Part shown: in pieces, positions 34,621-43,420 of the stretch
Layout: each line of letters opens with the position of its first letter
Numbering within the stretch: the first letter of the stretch is position 1
Origin: Sphingobium vermicomposti
GTDB lineage: Bacteria > Pseudomonadota > Alphaproteobacteria > Sphingomonadales > Sphingomonadaceae
Direction: 5' to 3'
Length of the DNA: 64,000 nucleotides
Assembly: GCF_011762025.1 (NCBI RefSeq)
Contig: NZ_JAASQR010000004.1
Coordinates: 62,001 to 126,000 of the forward strand
Notes under the pieces: generated by a model
The model's database searches: none
The model's input: the letters and a program-made list of their open reading frames with translations, nothing else
Told to the model about the DNA's origin: nothing
Translations under genes and position numbers: made by a program

Positions 34621-35439
34621 ATGACCTATAATCTGACAGTACGGCCCGATGGAGCTGTGTTCATTATCGGCGGCACCGGCGGCGCGGGATCGGCCATCGT
34701 GCGGGCCTTTGCGAAGACCGGGGCCAATATCGCATTCACCTATAACAGCAATGAACGCAAGGCGAACGCCCTGGTCGAGGAGTTGGCGGCTGACGGGGTG
34801 AAGGCGTCGGCGAGCAAGCTGGACATCACGGACCTACAGGCCGTTGAGGGATGTATTGCGCAAGTCGTGGAGCAGTACGGCCATATCCACACGGTCATCT
34901 ACGCGTCAGGCCCGATGTGGGATAACACGCTCCAATTGGCCGACGTGAAGCCCAGTTTCATGGAGTTTCTGGTCAAGACGGAGCTGTTCGGATTCTTCAA
35001 CGTGATCAGCGCGACCAAGGAACAGATGCGCGCGAACAAGGGCGTCATCACGGTTTGCACCAGTTTCGGCAACGCGCGCCGTTTCGACCGCGACGGCCAA
35101 TCCGCCGTGCCGAAGGCGGGCCTCGAAAGCATGGCGCTCTACCTTGCGGCGGAAGAGGCGGTTTATGGCGTGCGTGCCAACGTCGTTCGTTTGGGCTGGT
35201 TCAATTTCGGCATGGGCGCGATCGACAAGGCCGAGGCTGAACTGGACGATCCGGGCCGCGCGATGACCGGCGGCGACGCTGGCGCGGAAGCGCTGGAGTG
35301 GATGACCAGTCGCATCCGCCTGGGCAACCGGCCGGGTCGAGGAGAGGAACTGGCCAGCATGGTGCTCTACCTTTCGTCGGAACAGGCATCCTATGTCACC
35401 GGCCAGATCACCTGCGTCGACGGCGGCATTTCGCTTTAG
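34621..35439 (+). CDS. Divergent SDR family protein with Ser replacing the catalytic Tyr
   Basis: A 272-residue SDR closely related to 6724-7515. The nucleotide motif is IGGTGGAGSA; YASGP replaces NNAG; Ser148 (CTSF) is followed 13 residues later by Ser161 in place of Tyr, with Lys165 retained (SAVPK). The same substitution in both paralogues suggests a functional subfamily rather than decay. The frame extends to 34483, but the ATG at 34621 matches the N-terminus of the paralogue (M-TYN) and follows a GGAGAG and GTGGG purine tract. A terminator hairpin follows. Confidence 0.85.
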   Translation: MTYNLTVRPDGAVFIIGGTGGAGSAIVRAFAKTGANIAFTYNSNERKANALVEELAADGVKASASKLDITDLQAVEGCIAQVVEQYGHIHTVIYASGPMWDNTLQLADVKPSFMEFLVKTELFGFFNVISATKEQMRANKGVITVCTSFGNARRFDRDGQSAVPKAGLESMALYLAAEEAVYGVRANVVRLGWFNFGMGAIDKAEAELDDPGRAMTGGDAGAEALEWMTSRIRLGNRPGRGEELASMVLYLSSEQASYVTGQITCVDGGISL

Positions 35440-35447
35440 CCACTTTG

Positions 35448-35485
35448 GCGGGCGCGGCCTTCAGGGCTGTGCCCGCTTGTCCTTT
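35448..35485 (+). terminator. Probable terminator after the SDR
   Basis: A stem of about 12 pairs (GCGGGC / GCCCGC outer, GCC / GGC inner, two G-T pairs) with a 5-base loop starts 9 bases after the stop and runs into TTGTCCTTT. Confidence 0.6.
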
Positions 35486-35572
35486 ATGGGCTGAGCCGGA
35501 TGCGCCGCGCCTGTGGCCGGTTGGCCGAAGGCGGCTGTTCCGGGGTGGCGCGAATGGGTGTCGTCAATCCCA

Positions 35573-35592
35573 TGATTGACATATGTCAGATA
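35573..35592. promoter_or_regulatory. Region A palindromic operator upstream of pntAA
   Basis: A perfect 12-bp palindrome TGACATATGTCA lies here. It overlaps a TTGACA at 35576-35581 that could be a -35 element; a TATACT at 35602-35607 is 20 bases further on, a long spacing. It is about 115 bases before pntAA. Confidence 0.6.
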
Positions 35593-35706
35593 GTATGCAG
35601 GTATACTAATGACGCCATGCCCGCTCGAAGCGCGGGATGGACGTGTCGGGAGAATGCTTCCGACATGGGCCGGTAACTGAAAACCCGGCGGACACGGAGA
35701 GGATCA

Positions 35707-36852
35707 ATGGTGCAGATTTCCGTCCTGGTTAACCTGGAGGCAGGTGATCATCGCGTTGCGTTGACGCCATCAGCCGTCACCCGTTATGCGAAGCTGGGCT
35801 TGTCCACGCTGGTCGAAAGCGGCGCGGGCCTTGCTGCGGGGTTTTCGGACGAAGCCTATGCGGCACAGGGCGCGGCCATTGTTTCCCGCCAGGAAGCGCT
35901 GACACAGGCGGACGCCCTGGTCACGGTTCGGCCCCCGGCGGCGGCTGATCTTGCGGGGGTCCGGCCCGGAACCAAGCTGATCGGGGGGCTTGCGCCCTAC
36001 GCCGACCCCGCCCGGATGGCGGATTATGCCAGCCTGGGCGTGGAGGCCATGGCGCTTGAGCTGCTGCCCCGCACGACGCGGGCGCAGGCGATGGACATAT
36101 TGTCCAGTCAGGCCAATCTGGCCGGCTATCATGCGGTGGCGCGGGCCACGACCGAGCTTAATCGCTGCCTGCCCATGATGACCACGGCGGCAGGGTCGAT
36201 CGTCGCGGCCAAGGCTTTTGTCATGGGCGTTGGCGTCGCCGGGCTACAGGCTATCGCCACCGCCCGGCGGCTGGGCGCGGTGGTGTCCGCCACGGATGTC
36301 CGGCCGGAAACGCGGGAGCAGATCATGTCGCTGGGCGCAAAGCCTGTGTTCGAGGATATCCGCGACGGCGACCAGTTGACCGCAGCGGCGGGCGGCTATG
36401 CAGGGGAAATGAGCGAAGCCTATCGCCAGCGTCAGGCGGCGTTGGTCAGTGGCCACATCGCCATGCAGGACATTGTCGTCACGACCGCGCTGATCCCCGG
36501 TCGGCCCGCGCCGCGCCTGATCAGCGATGCGCAGATCGCGACCATGAAGCCGGGCAGCGTGATCGTCGATCTGGCGGCGGAAAGCGGCGGCAATGTCGAA
36601 GGTGCAGTGGTGGGAGAGATGGTGGAACGCCATGGCGTGAAGATTATCGGGCTGGTCGATGGCGCATCACGGCTGGCGGTTGACGCGTCGAACCTGTTCG
36701 CGCGCAACTGCTATAATTTCATCGAAGCCTATTGGGACAAGGTAGGAAAGACGTTGGCGATGGCCGCCGACGATGTGCTGATCGAAGCAGTGACGCTGAC
36801 GCGGGGTGGCATGATTGTGCATCCCCGATTCGTTCAGGCGGCAGCGGCCTGA
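35707..36852 (+). CDS. pntAA: NAD(P) transhydrogenase, subunit alpha part 1
   Basis: A 381-residue soluble NAD(H)-binding domain (dI) of proton-translocating transhydrogenase, of alanine dehydrogenase/PntA type. It shows the GDHRVALTPSAV-like start, the QAMDILSSQANLAGY segment and the GVGVAGLQAIATA nucleotide fold, followed by the DVRPETREQ mobile-loop region. With pntAB and pntB it moves hydride from NADH to NADP, driven by proton entry, supplying NADPH in the inner membrane. Start ATG follows GGAGAGGATCA. The region A palindrome in the promoter suggests co-regulation with the catabolic genes. Confidence 0.95.
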   Translation: MVQISVLVNLEAGDHRVALTPSAVTRYAKLGLSTLVESGAGLAAGFSDEAYAAQGAAIVSRQEALTQADALVTVRPPAAADLAGVRPGTKLIGGLAPYADPARMADYASLGVEAMALELLPRTTRAQAMDILSSQANLAGYHAVARATTELNRCLPMMTTAAGSIVAAKAFVMGVGVAGLQAIATARRLGAVVSATDVRPETREQIMSLGAKPVFEDIRDGDQLTAAAGGYAGEMSEAYRQRQAALVSGHIAMQDIVVTTALIPGRPAPRLISDAQIATMKPGSVIVDLAAESGGNVEGAVVGEMVERHGVKIIGLVDGASRLAVDASNLFARNCYNFIEAYWDKVGKTLAMAADDVLIEAVTLTRGGMIVHPRFVQAAAA

Positions 36853-36860
36853 AGCAGGGG

Positions 36861-37160
36861 ATGGTGACAGTGAACGCTTTTAATGCAGATTATCTTTTCG
36901 TCTTCATACTGGCGGCCTTTTTGGGTTTTCAGTTGATCAAGAAGGTGTCGCCGCTGCTGCATTCGCCGTTGATGTCGCTGACCAATGCGATTGCGGCGGT
37001 GGTGATCGTGGGGGCGATCACGATCACGGGTGAGGAAGGCGCGACGCCGCTGGCCAAGACGCTGGGCTTTATCGCGGTGTTCTGCGCGACGGTGAATCTG
37101 GTCAGCGGGTTCATGATCACCGATCGCATGCTCAAGATGTTCAAGCCGCGGGGGAAGTAA
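36861..37160 (+). CDS. pntAB: NAD(P) transhydrogenase, subunit alpha part 2 (membrane)
   Basis: A 99-residue membrane protein with three hydrophobic segments (about residues 8-25, 35-53 and 62-82). It corresponds to the first half of the proton channel domain (dII). It begins 8 bases after the pntAA stop and ends 3 bases before pntB, in the three-gene arrangement usual in alphaproteobacteria. The ATG at 36861 is preceded by GCAGGGG; the longer upstream frame overlaps pntAA and is rejected. Confidence 0.92.
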   Translation: MVTVNAFNADYLFVFILAAFLGFQLIKKVSPLLHSPLMSLTNAIAAVVIVGAITITGEEGATPLAKTLGFIAVFCATVNLVSGFMITDRMLKMFKPRGK

Positions 37161-37163
37161 CAG

Positions 37164-38558
37164 ATGGGCGTCTTTGTTCCTTTTGCGGCGATTGCCGCAT
37201 CGGCTCTGTTCATCCTGTCGCTGATGTGGATGAGCCATCCTTCGACTGCCCGGCGCGGCGTGCGCGCGGGCGAAATCGGGATGGTCATCGCCATCATCGG
37301 CGCGCTGGTCCAGCATGAGGTGGTCAATTACGACCTGATCATCATCGCGATGATCGCGGGTGCGGCGGCGGGCATCCCGATGGCGCTGTTGATGCCGATG
37401 ACGGCGATCCCGCAGCGAACTGCCATTTCCCACGCATTCGGCGCGCTGGCTGTCGGCCTGATCGGCGCGGCTGAATATTATAAACATGCCCACCCCGAAT
37501 ATGCCGGCGGCTTCATCATGTGGGTGCTGATGTTCGAAATGCTGCTGGGTTTCCTGACCTGCACGGCATCGGTCGTCGCCTTTGCCAAGCTGCAGGAACT
37601 GATGGGCAGCCGCCCGGTGTCTTTCCCCGGCCAACGCATCTTCAATGGCGCGGTGGCGCTGGCGACGGTGGTGATCGGCGCGACGCTGGCGATCGATCCG
37701 ACCCAGACCTGGCTGTTCCCGGCGTTTGTCGCGCTGGCGCTGCTGTTTGGCATATTGCTGGTGATCCCGATCGGCGGGGCGGACATGCCGACCGTGATCG
37801 CGCTGCTCAACAGCTATGCAGGTCTGGCGGCGAGCGCCATGGGCTTTGCGCTGGGCAACAAGCTGTTGATCGTGGCGGGCGCGCTGGACGGGGCGTCGGG
37901 CTTCATCCTGGCGCTGGTCATGTGCAAGGCGATGAACCGCAGCTTTGCCAACGTCATGTTCGGCGGCTTTGGCAAGGTGATCGCGGGCGTGACCGGGGGC
38001 AAGGACGACCGCGTGGTGCGTTCCGCCTCGGCTGAGGAAGCGGCGATGCAGCTGGAAAATGCCAGCAGCGTGGTCATCATCCCCGGCTACGGCATGGCGG
38101 TGGCACAGGCGCAGCACAAGGTGAGCGAGCTTTACCAGGCGCTGACCAAGAAGGGCGTGGACGTCAAGTTCGCGATCCACCCGGTGGCGGGGCGCATGCC
38201 CGGTCACATGAACGTGCTGCTGGCCGAAGCCAATGTGCCTTATGAGCAGCTGGTCAACCTGGACGACATCAACCCCGAACTGCCGCAGGCGGACGTGGCG
38301 GTGATCATCGGCGCGAACGACACGGTCAATCCGTCAGCGCGTGACGACCCGCAGAGCGCCATCGCGGGCATGCCGATCATCGAGGCGGATCGCGCCAAGT
38401 CGGTGTTCGTGATCAAACGGTCGATGAATGCGGGCTTTGCCGGGATCGATAATCCGATCTATTATAACAGCAACACCCAGATGCTGTTCGGTGACGCCAA
38501 GGACATGGTCGGCTCCATCGCCAAGGAACTGAGCGGGGGCGGGTCCGGGTTGCACTGA
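37164..38558 (+). CDS. pntB: NAD(P) transhydrogenase, subunit beta
   Basis: A 464-residue subunit. The N-terminal 260 residues form many membrane helices, including DMPTVIALLNSYAGLAAS. The C-terminal domain (dIII) binds NADP(H), with IIPGYGMAVAQAQ, HPVAGRMPGHMNVLLAEA, VIIGANDTVNPSA and VIKRSMNAGFAG. All key blocks are present, so the enzyme should be complete. It is the last gene of the pnt operon. A weak hairpin (38563-38593, CAGCGGCG/CGCCGCTG) follows without a T-run. Confidence 0.95.
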   Translation: MGVFVPFAAIAASALFILSLMWMSHPSTARRGVRAGEIGMVIAIIGALVQHEVVNYDLIIIAMIAGAAAGIPMALLMPMTAIPQRTAISHAFGALAVGLIGAAEYYKHAHPEYAGGFIMWVLMFEMLLGFLTCTASVVAFAKLQELMGSRPVSFPGQRIFNGAVALATVVIGATLAIDPTQTWLFPAFVALALLFGILLVIPIGGADMPTVIALLNSYAGLAASAMGFALGNKLLIVAGALDGASGFILALVMCKAMNRSFANVMFGGFGKVIAGVTGGKDDRVVRSASAEEAAMQLENASSVVIIPGYGMAVAQAQHKVSELYQALTKKGVDVKFAIHPVAGRMPGHMNVLLAEANVPYEQLVNLDDINPELPQADVAVIIGANDTVNPSARDDPQSAIAGMPIIEADRAKSVFVIKRSMNAGFAGIDNPIYYNSNTQMLFGDAKDMVGSIAKELSGGGSGLH

Positions 38559-38772
38559 TCGACAGCGGCGTTCTGTTCAGGTCGCCGCCGCTGCTGGCGC
38601 TTGAACAAGGTGATACGGGACGAGGCAGGGCAGGAGGATCGGCATCAAGGACCGGTGCGTTTCTCAGGCGCTTTTCGGTCTTTACATCGATCAGTGCGAA
38701 GGATTGCCCGAAAATATTTGGGGAATACCCAAATTGCGATGACTATATGTTGACGATATGCTCAGATTCAAA

Positions 38773-39690
38773 TCAATCCAAGTGATTGGGTGATCCAGAT
38801 TTGGGACCAATTTGGTCAATAGTGCGTCCTAGCTCTTGCTGTAGGCATTCGACGACTTGCTGAACTTTCGGTAGCAAATGTCTTCGCTGAGGATAAACTG
38901 CCCAGATCGGTTCATCTTCAGGCTGGAAATCCTCGAGCAATAGCTCAACTGTGCCTTGCTTTAGATGGGGTAAAATATAAAAATCAGGCAGCTGACAGAT
39001 GCCCAAACCAGCGAGGCATGCTTCGATCACTGCATGCCCGCTATTACAACGGAAGCGCCCTTTCGGCCTGTGAATGGCTGTGTGACCATCGCGCTGATAA
39101 TGCCAAGTGGTGGACGTGCCTGCAATACATTCATGCGCTGCCAGGGATTCGACGAGTTTGGGCCGTCCGGCGGAAGCCAGATAGCTGGGTGCCGCACAGG
39201 TATAGAGCCTGCGCGAAGCAACACGGGTTGCGATCAGACGCGGGTCCGTAATCGGACCCGTACGTACAGCCAGGTCAAAGCCTTCGGCCGCCAGATCAAT
39301 CACTTGGTTGGACAGCAGGATCGATACTGTCAGCTTAGGATGCTGCATGGCGAAACGGCGGATGATTGGTGCGACGAAGAGCTCCCCCATCGCCGTGGAA
39401 CAGGTGACCCTCAGCTCGCCTTGGGGCTCATTACGTTCACTGATGAGGCCAATTGCTTCATCCCTTTCCTGAGCGATCCGCTCGCAGCGTTCGAAAAAGA
39501 TGCGACCCGTGTCGGTCAAGCGCACAGTACGGGTTGTGCGGTGGAGCAGCTGCGCCGCTATACGCTGCTCCAGCGCCATAATGGATCGGCTGACATGCGT
39601 TGTTGATACGCCCAGCGTCCTAGCACCGCGCGTAAATGAGCCAGTCCTGGCCACGCTCAAAAATTCGTCGATTCCGTCCCAGCTGGACAC
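38773..39690 (-). CDS. LysR family transcriptional regulator
   Basis: A 305-residue LysR regulator. The N-terminal winged helix-turn-helix is typical (FLSVARTGSFTRGARTLGVS, then LEQRIAAQLLHRTTRTVRLT), followed by the substrate-binding domain starting near residue 90 (GELRVTCS). It is divergent from the formaldehyde dehydrogenase gene at 39897, and the 206-base gap between them should hold their shared promoter. A local AT-rich dyad (ATTATGAAATAAT near 39712) is a candidate site, but no clear LysR box was fixed. The inducer is unknown. Confidence 0.9.
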   Translation of the reverse strand: MSSWDGIDEFLSVARTGSFTRGARTLGVSTTHVSRSIMALEQRIAAQLLHRTTRTVRLTDTGRIFFERCERIAQERDEAIGLISERNEPQGELRVTCSTAMGELFVAPIIRRFAMQHPKLTVSILLSNQVIDLAAEGFDLAVRTGPITDPRLIATRVASRRLYTCAAPSYLASAGRPKLVESLAAHECIAGTSTTWHYQRDGHTAIHRPKGRFRCNSGHAVIEACLAGLGICQLPDFYILPHLKQGTVELLLEDFQPEDEPIWAVYPQRRHLLPKVQQVVECLQQELGRTIDQIGPKSGSPNHLD

Positions 39691-39896
39691 AAATTATCCC
39701 TATTATGAAATAATGCTTTGCCAAAAGCCTATATTATCAAATCGTAGGGTCATTGCTACGAGGGATCGACAGAAAAATGAGGACAGGCTGGGGTAGCGCG
39801 AGCGCATGTGAGTCCGCGATACCTGCACAGGATTTTGGCTGTTTGCGTTTTGTCATCCTTGATTTCTCAAATTTCGATCCGTTCCAGGAGTGAAAA

Positions 39897-41009
39897 ATGA
39901 AGACCCGCGCCGCCGTTGCCTTTGAAGCGAAGAAGCCTTTGGAGATCGTCGAAGTTGACCTGGAGGGGCCTAAAGCGGGCGAGGTTCTGGTCGAAATCAT
40001 GGCGACGGGCATATGCCATACCGATGCGTACACGCTCGACGGGCTGGATAGCGAGGGCATCTTTCCGTCGATCCTGGGGCATGAAGGCGCGGGCGTCGTG
40101 CGGGAGGTCGGTGCCGGGGTAACGTCGGTAAAGCCGGGCGATCATGTGATCCCGCTCTACACCCCTGAATGCCGCCAGTGCAAAAGCTGCCTTTCGGGCA
40201 AGACGAACCTGTGCACCGCGATCCGCGCGACGCAGGGCAAGGGGCTGATGCCTGACGGGACGACCCGCTTTTCCTATAAGGGGCAGCCGATCTTCCATTA
40301 TATGGGCTGCTCGACCTTCTCGAACTTCACCGTGTTGCCGGAAATCGCGGTGGCGAAGATCAGGGAGGACGCGCCTTTCGACAAGAGCTGCTATATCGGG
40401 TGCGGGGTCACGACTGGCGTGGGCGCGGTGGTCAAGACGGCGAAGGTGACGCCCGGTTCCAACGTCATCGTCTTTGGCCTTGGCGGCATCGGCCTTAATG
40501 TCATCCAGGGCGCAAGGATGGTGGGCGCGGACATGATCGTGGGCGTCGACCTGAATGACGGCAAGGCCGAATGGGGCCGCCGGTTCGGCATGACCCATTT
40601 TTACAATCCCAGGGGCAAGAGCACGGACGAAGTGGTGGCCGACCTGGTGGCCCTGACCGATGGCGGGGCGGATTATACGTTCGATTGCACTGGCAATACG
40701 CAAGTCATGCGCCAGGCGCTGGAAGCCTGCCATCGCGGCTGGGGCGTTTCCACGGTGATCGGCGTCGCCGAAGCGGGCAAGGAAATCTCTACCCGGCCAT
40801 TCCAGCTGGTCACTGGCCGCGTGTGGCAGGGCAGCGCCTTTGGTGGTGCGAAGGGGCGCACGGATGTGCCCAGGATCGTCGACTGGTATATGAGCGGCAA
40901 GATCGAGATCGACCCGATGATTACCCATGTCCTTAGCCTGGAGGACATCAACAAGGGTTTCGACCTGATGCATGCGGGCGAAAGCATCCGATCCGTCGTG
41001 GTCTTCTGA
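39897..41009 (+). CDS. frmA: S-(hydroxymethyl)glutathione dehydrogenase / class III alcohol dehydrogenase
   Basis: A 370-residue zinc alcohol dehydrogenase. It shows the catalytic zinc region [12 protein letters not shown] and GHEGAGVV, four structural zinc cysteines in [15 protein letters not shown], and the nucleotide fold [10 protein letters not shown] followed by GVDLND (NAD preference). Sequence and length match glutathione-dependent formaldehyde dehydrogenase (FrmA/AdhC). It oxidises the adduct of formaldehyde and glutathione. Start ATG follows AGGAGTGAAAA. It may detoxify formaldehyde released by oxidative demethylation in the cluster; that link is an inference. Confidence 0.95.
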   Translation: MKTRAAVAFEAKKPLEIVEVDLEGPKAGEVLVEIMATGICHTDAYTLDGLDSEGIFPSILGHEGAGVVREVGAGVTSVKPGDHVIPLYTPECRQCKSCLSGKTNLCTAIRATQGKGLMPDGTTRFSYKGQPIFHYMGCSTFSNFTVLPEIAVAKIREDAPFDKSCYIGCGVTTGVGAVVKTAKVTPGSNVIVFGLGGIGLNVIQGARMVGADMIVGVDLNDGKAEWGRRFGMTHFYNPRGKSTDEVVADLVALTDGGADYTFDCTGNTQVMRQALEACHRGWGVSTVIGVAEAGKEISTRPFQLVTGRVWQGSAFGGAKGRTDVPRIVDWYMSGKIEIDPMITHVLSLEDINKGFDLMHAGESIRSVVVF

Positions 41010-41400
41010 TCGCCTCACCTTAGCACCGATCGTCGTTCGCCAGTTCTGGGGAGGCTCTGGGGAACATGCGTTGCCCTGGAGGCAGCCATCAATTTCGGCA
41101 GTAGGGTGCAGCCAGGTTGAGCGTGCCCCGTCTGCATTGCCGACCAGCTCCGCGATAATGTCTGCTGCATGAACGCATCAGGATGTGATGAACGGGGTAT
41201 GTTGCTGATTGTCCTTGGGAACCAGCCGAATCTTCACCCGATAATGACATTACCGATGGGTCAGAGATCAGGCGACAGGCATTGACGCTTCTGTCGACAA
41301 AGGGCGGCCCGAGCAAATAGGGTTGCACTCTATAGAAACAAACGTTAATTATTATTGGATCATTGGGTGTTGGTTCGGACAAATGGATTCGCGGGCTTCG
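41010..41400. other. 391-base gap before the SurE-like gene
   Basis: No convincing gene was seen between frmA and 41401. The one notable signal is a region B motif at 41337-41353 near the 3' end. No terminator with a T-run was found. Confidence 0.4.
41337..41353 (+). promoter_or_regulatory. Region B operator candidate 1
   Basis: AACAAACGTTAATTATT, matching AACAANCGTTNATTAAT closely, about 48 bases before the SurE-like start. Confidence 0.5.
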
Positions 41401-42255
41401 ATGAACGTCTTATTGACCAATTCAGAAGGTGATGGTTCGCGAGGCATCCTGTCCTTACGCGGCGCATTGATCGCGGCAGGGTTCAATGTGCTCACCGTAG
41501 CTCCGGCCTCGTCCGCGCCCAGAATGTCCCGGGCGATTTCCGACCGGACTGCGATGCGGATGGAGCGGGCCGGGGATGATGATTGTCATCCCATCTACCG
41601 TGTTCATGGCACGGCGGCGGATTGCGTGCGAGTGGCGATCCTGTCTGGGATGGCACGTAACATTGCTGCCGTAGTGTCTGGAATCGCGGAGGAAGCGAAT
41701 ATTGGTGACGACGCCAGCTATTCCTCTACCTTTGGCGCAGCCGCCGAAGCCGCGATCCTGGGCTATCCTGCGATGGCCCTCTCGCAGCAGGCCCATTCGA
41801 GCGTGTCCGGCTGCGATGGTGCGCACGAACAGGATTTCAGTTGGTCCTGCGCGGTGGGCGCGGAGCTCACCGCCTGGCTGGCTGCTTCACCACCGCCCGA
41901 ACGCAGCATCCTGAACGTCAATATCCCGGCGCGCCTTACGGGCCGTCACCTCAAGCTGACATCATTAAGTGAACGCATCTGGGAGCCGCTCGACTGGGAG
42001 CAGGCGGAGACCGGGGTAGATGATGGCTGGTTGATACACCCCGCTGCCTATCGTTCCTCCCGCTTCGTGGAGGAAGCAGGATCTGACGCATCGGCAATCG
42101 CGAACGGGCATGTGTCGGTCACGCCGATCAGTCTCGACCAGGGCAGCGTCAAGGCCGCCGTTCGCCTTCGGGCGTGGACGCGCCGGATCATTCAGGCTGC
42201 CGACCCCCGGCTGGGCGCTTCGGACGGGGCGTGCGCGGCAGGCTGTTGCGGATAG
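41401..42255 (+). CDS. SurE-like (survival protein E) phosphatase-fold protein, altered metal site
   Basis: A 284-residue protein from the ATG at 41401; an ATG at 41383 is also possible. The fold matches SurE 5'-nucleotidase: an NVLLTN strand, VVSGIAEEANIGDD, YSSTFGAAAEAAILGYPA, ILNVNIP and GHVSVTPISLD. SurE normally has two Asp in NDDG as metal ligands; here the residues are Ser and Glu (NSEG), and the SGIN Asn is Ala, although a later Asn is kept. It may have altered chemistry or a non-nucleotide substrate. It precedes the BKACE gene by 80 bases and has a region B motif upstream, so it is probably part of the catabolic unit and not the housekeeping surE. Confidence 0.75.
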   Translation: MNVLLTNSEGDGSRGILSLRGALIAAGFNVLTVAPASSAPRMSRAISDRTAMRMERAGDDDCHPIYRVHGTAADCVRVAILSGMARNIAAVVSGIAEEANIGDDASYSSTFGAAAEAAILGYPAMALSQQAHSSVSGCDGAHEQDFSWSCAVGAELTAWLAASPPPERSILNVNIPARLTGRHLKLTSLSERIWEPLDWEQAETGVDDGWLIHPAAYRSSRFVEEAGSDASAIANGHVSVTPISLDQGSVKAAVRLRAWTRRIIQAADPRLGASDGACAAGCCG

Positions 42256-42335
42256 CGGTTGGCAAAAGAGGTCGCGCTGCTGGGAAATCCGCTCAACGAA
42301 ATATGGGAAAGACTAACCACCACTGGGAGTGAACA

Positions 42336-43340
42336 ATGGTTAAGATAGATTGGGACCGAATTGGGAAAGGTGTCGCCCGCGAAAATGAACGGATGATCTG
42401 GCGGCCTTATGGCGCGCCCATTGTTCTGGATCTGGAACATTCGTCTTTCCATGACGCGCCGATTTCGGTGCCGTGGAATATTCCCGAAACTCTGGCTGTG
42501 TCCGTGGCCATCACTGGGGCTTTTTTTCGCCGGTCGCAAAATCCCAACCAGCCGTACACGCCCGAGGAAATCCGCAATTCGGCGCGCGAATGCCTGGAAG
42601 CGGGCGCGAGCACGGTGCACATCCACGTTCGTGATGACGAGGGCTATAATGTCCTCTCGCTAGATCGGTTTGAACAGGTCATTGCGCCCTTGAAAAAGGA
42701 CTATCCTGATCTGTCAGTCGATGGCTGCCTGGTCCCGGCGCTGGATGGGGAGTGGGCGGAAATGAAGCGGGTGCTGGCGACTGGCCTTCTGGACGGCGCG
42801 CCGATCAATACCACCACTACCTATATCGGTGACTCCCTGTTCAGTAAGCCTGCGCCGGTCATGATTGAAAAGGTGCGCATCATTCTGGAAAATGGAGGCA
42901 TCCCCGAAATCGCCGTTTACACAGACGCCGACGTTTCCAACGCGGACCGCTTTCTAATCAAGAGCGGCCTCATCAAGGGGCCGGCCTTCTGGTTGATCCT
43001 TCCAGCCCTTCCGGGATGCAGCCCGATGAACAACCCGCGCCAGATGGTCGAAGGGCTGATGCGCACCGTCACAACCATTCGCGACGTTGATCCCGACGGC
43101 CACATCATGGTCTGCGCGGCAGGCCGCGCGTCCATGTATGTCGCCACGTTGGCGGCCGCCATGGGCCTGCATATCCGCGTCGGCATGGAGGATACCTATT
43201 GGCTCTGGCCGCACCGTGATGATCGCATCCAGTCAAACCTGCAGACGTTCCAACTGGGCGCGAAGCTGGGCGAGGTGCTGGGCCGCAGGGTCGCAACCCG
43301 GCAGGAATATACCGACATGCTGAAATCCTGCGCTCAGTAG
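42336..43340 (+). CDS. Beta-keto acid cleavage enzyme (BKACE, DUF849)
   Basis: A 334-residue TIM-barrel protein of the BKACE family, which includes 3-keto-5-aminohexanoate cleavage enzyme. AITGAFFRRSQNPNQPYTPEE is a family block in outline, and His95 and His97 in HIHVRD are the expected zinc ligands. The enzyme condenses a beta-keto acid with acetyl-CoA, giving acetoacetate and a new acyl-CoA. The start ATG follows GGGAGTGAACA. A 13-bp hairpin lies after the stop. With HyuAB and the aminotransferase downstream it could consume a beta-keto acid produced by transamination. Confidence 0.9.
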   Translation: MVKIDWDRIGKGVARENERMIWRPYGAPIVLDLEHSSFHDAPISVPWNIPETLAVSVAITGAFFRRSQNPNQPYTPEEIRNSARECLEAGASTVHIHVRDDEGYNVLSLDRFEQVIAPLKKDYPDLSVDGCLVPALDGEWAEMKRVLATGLLDGAPINTTTTYIGDSLFSKPAPVMIEKVRIILENGGIPEIAVYTDADVSNADRFLIKSGLIKGPAFWLILPALPGCSPMNNPRQMVEGLMRTVTTIRDVDPDGHIMVCAAGRASMYVATLAAAMGLHIRVGMEDTYWLWPHRDDRIQSNLQTFQLGAKLGEVLGRRVATRQEYTDMLKSCAQ

Positions 43341-43361
43341 ACTGCGCGAGGATGGAAATCG

Positions 43362-43403
43362 ACGCTCATGCTCCAATGAACAGGAGCATGAGCGTTCCTT
43401 TTA
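43362..43403 (+). terminator. Hairpin terminator after the BKACE gene
   Basis: A perfect 13-bp stem (ACGCTCATGCTCC / GGAGCATGAGCGT) with an 8-base loop is followed by TCCTTTTAT. It would stop transcription before the convergent TetR gene. Confidence 0.65.
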
Positions 43404-43420
43404 TACCGAAGATTTTTCCT

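Noticed and set aside
1-38558. A steroid degradation cluster.
   Set aside because: KstD-like flavoproteins suggest it, but no recognisable KshA/KshB, HsaC-type extradiol dioxygenase, HsaD hydrolase or side-chain thiolase genes were seen. The substrate is left open.
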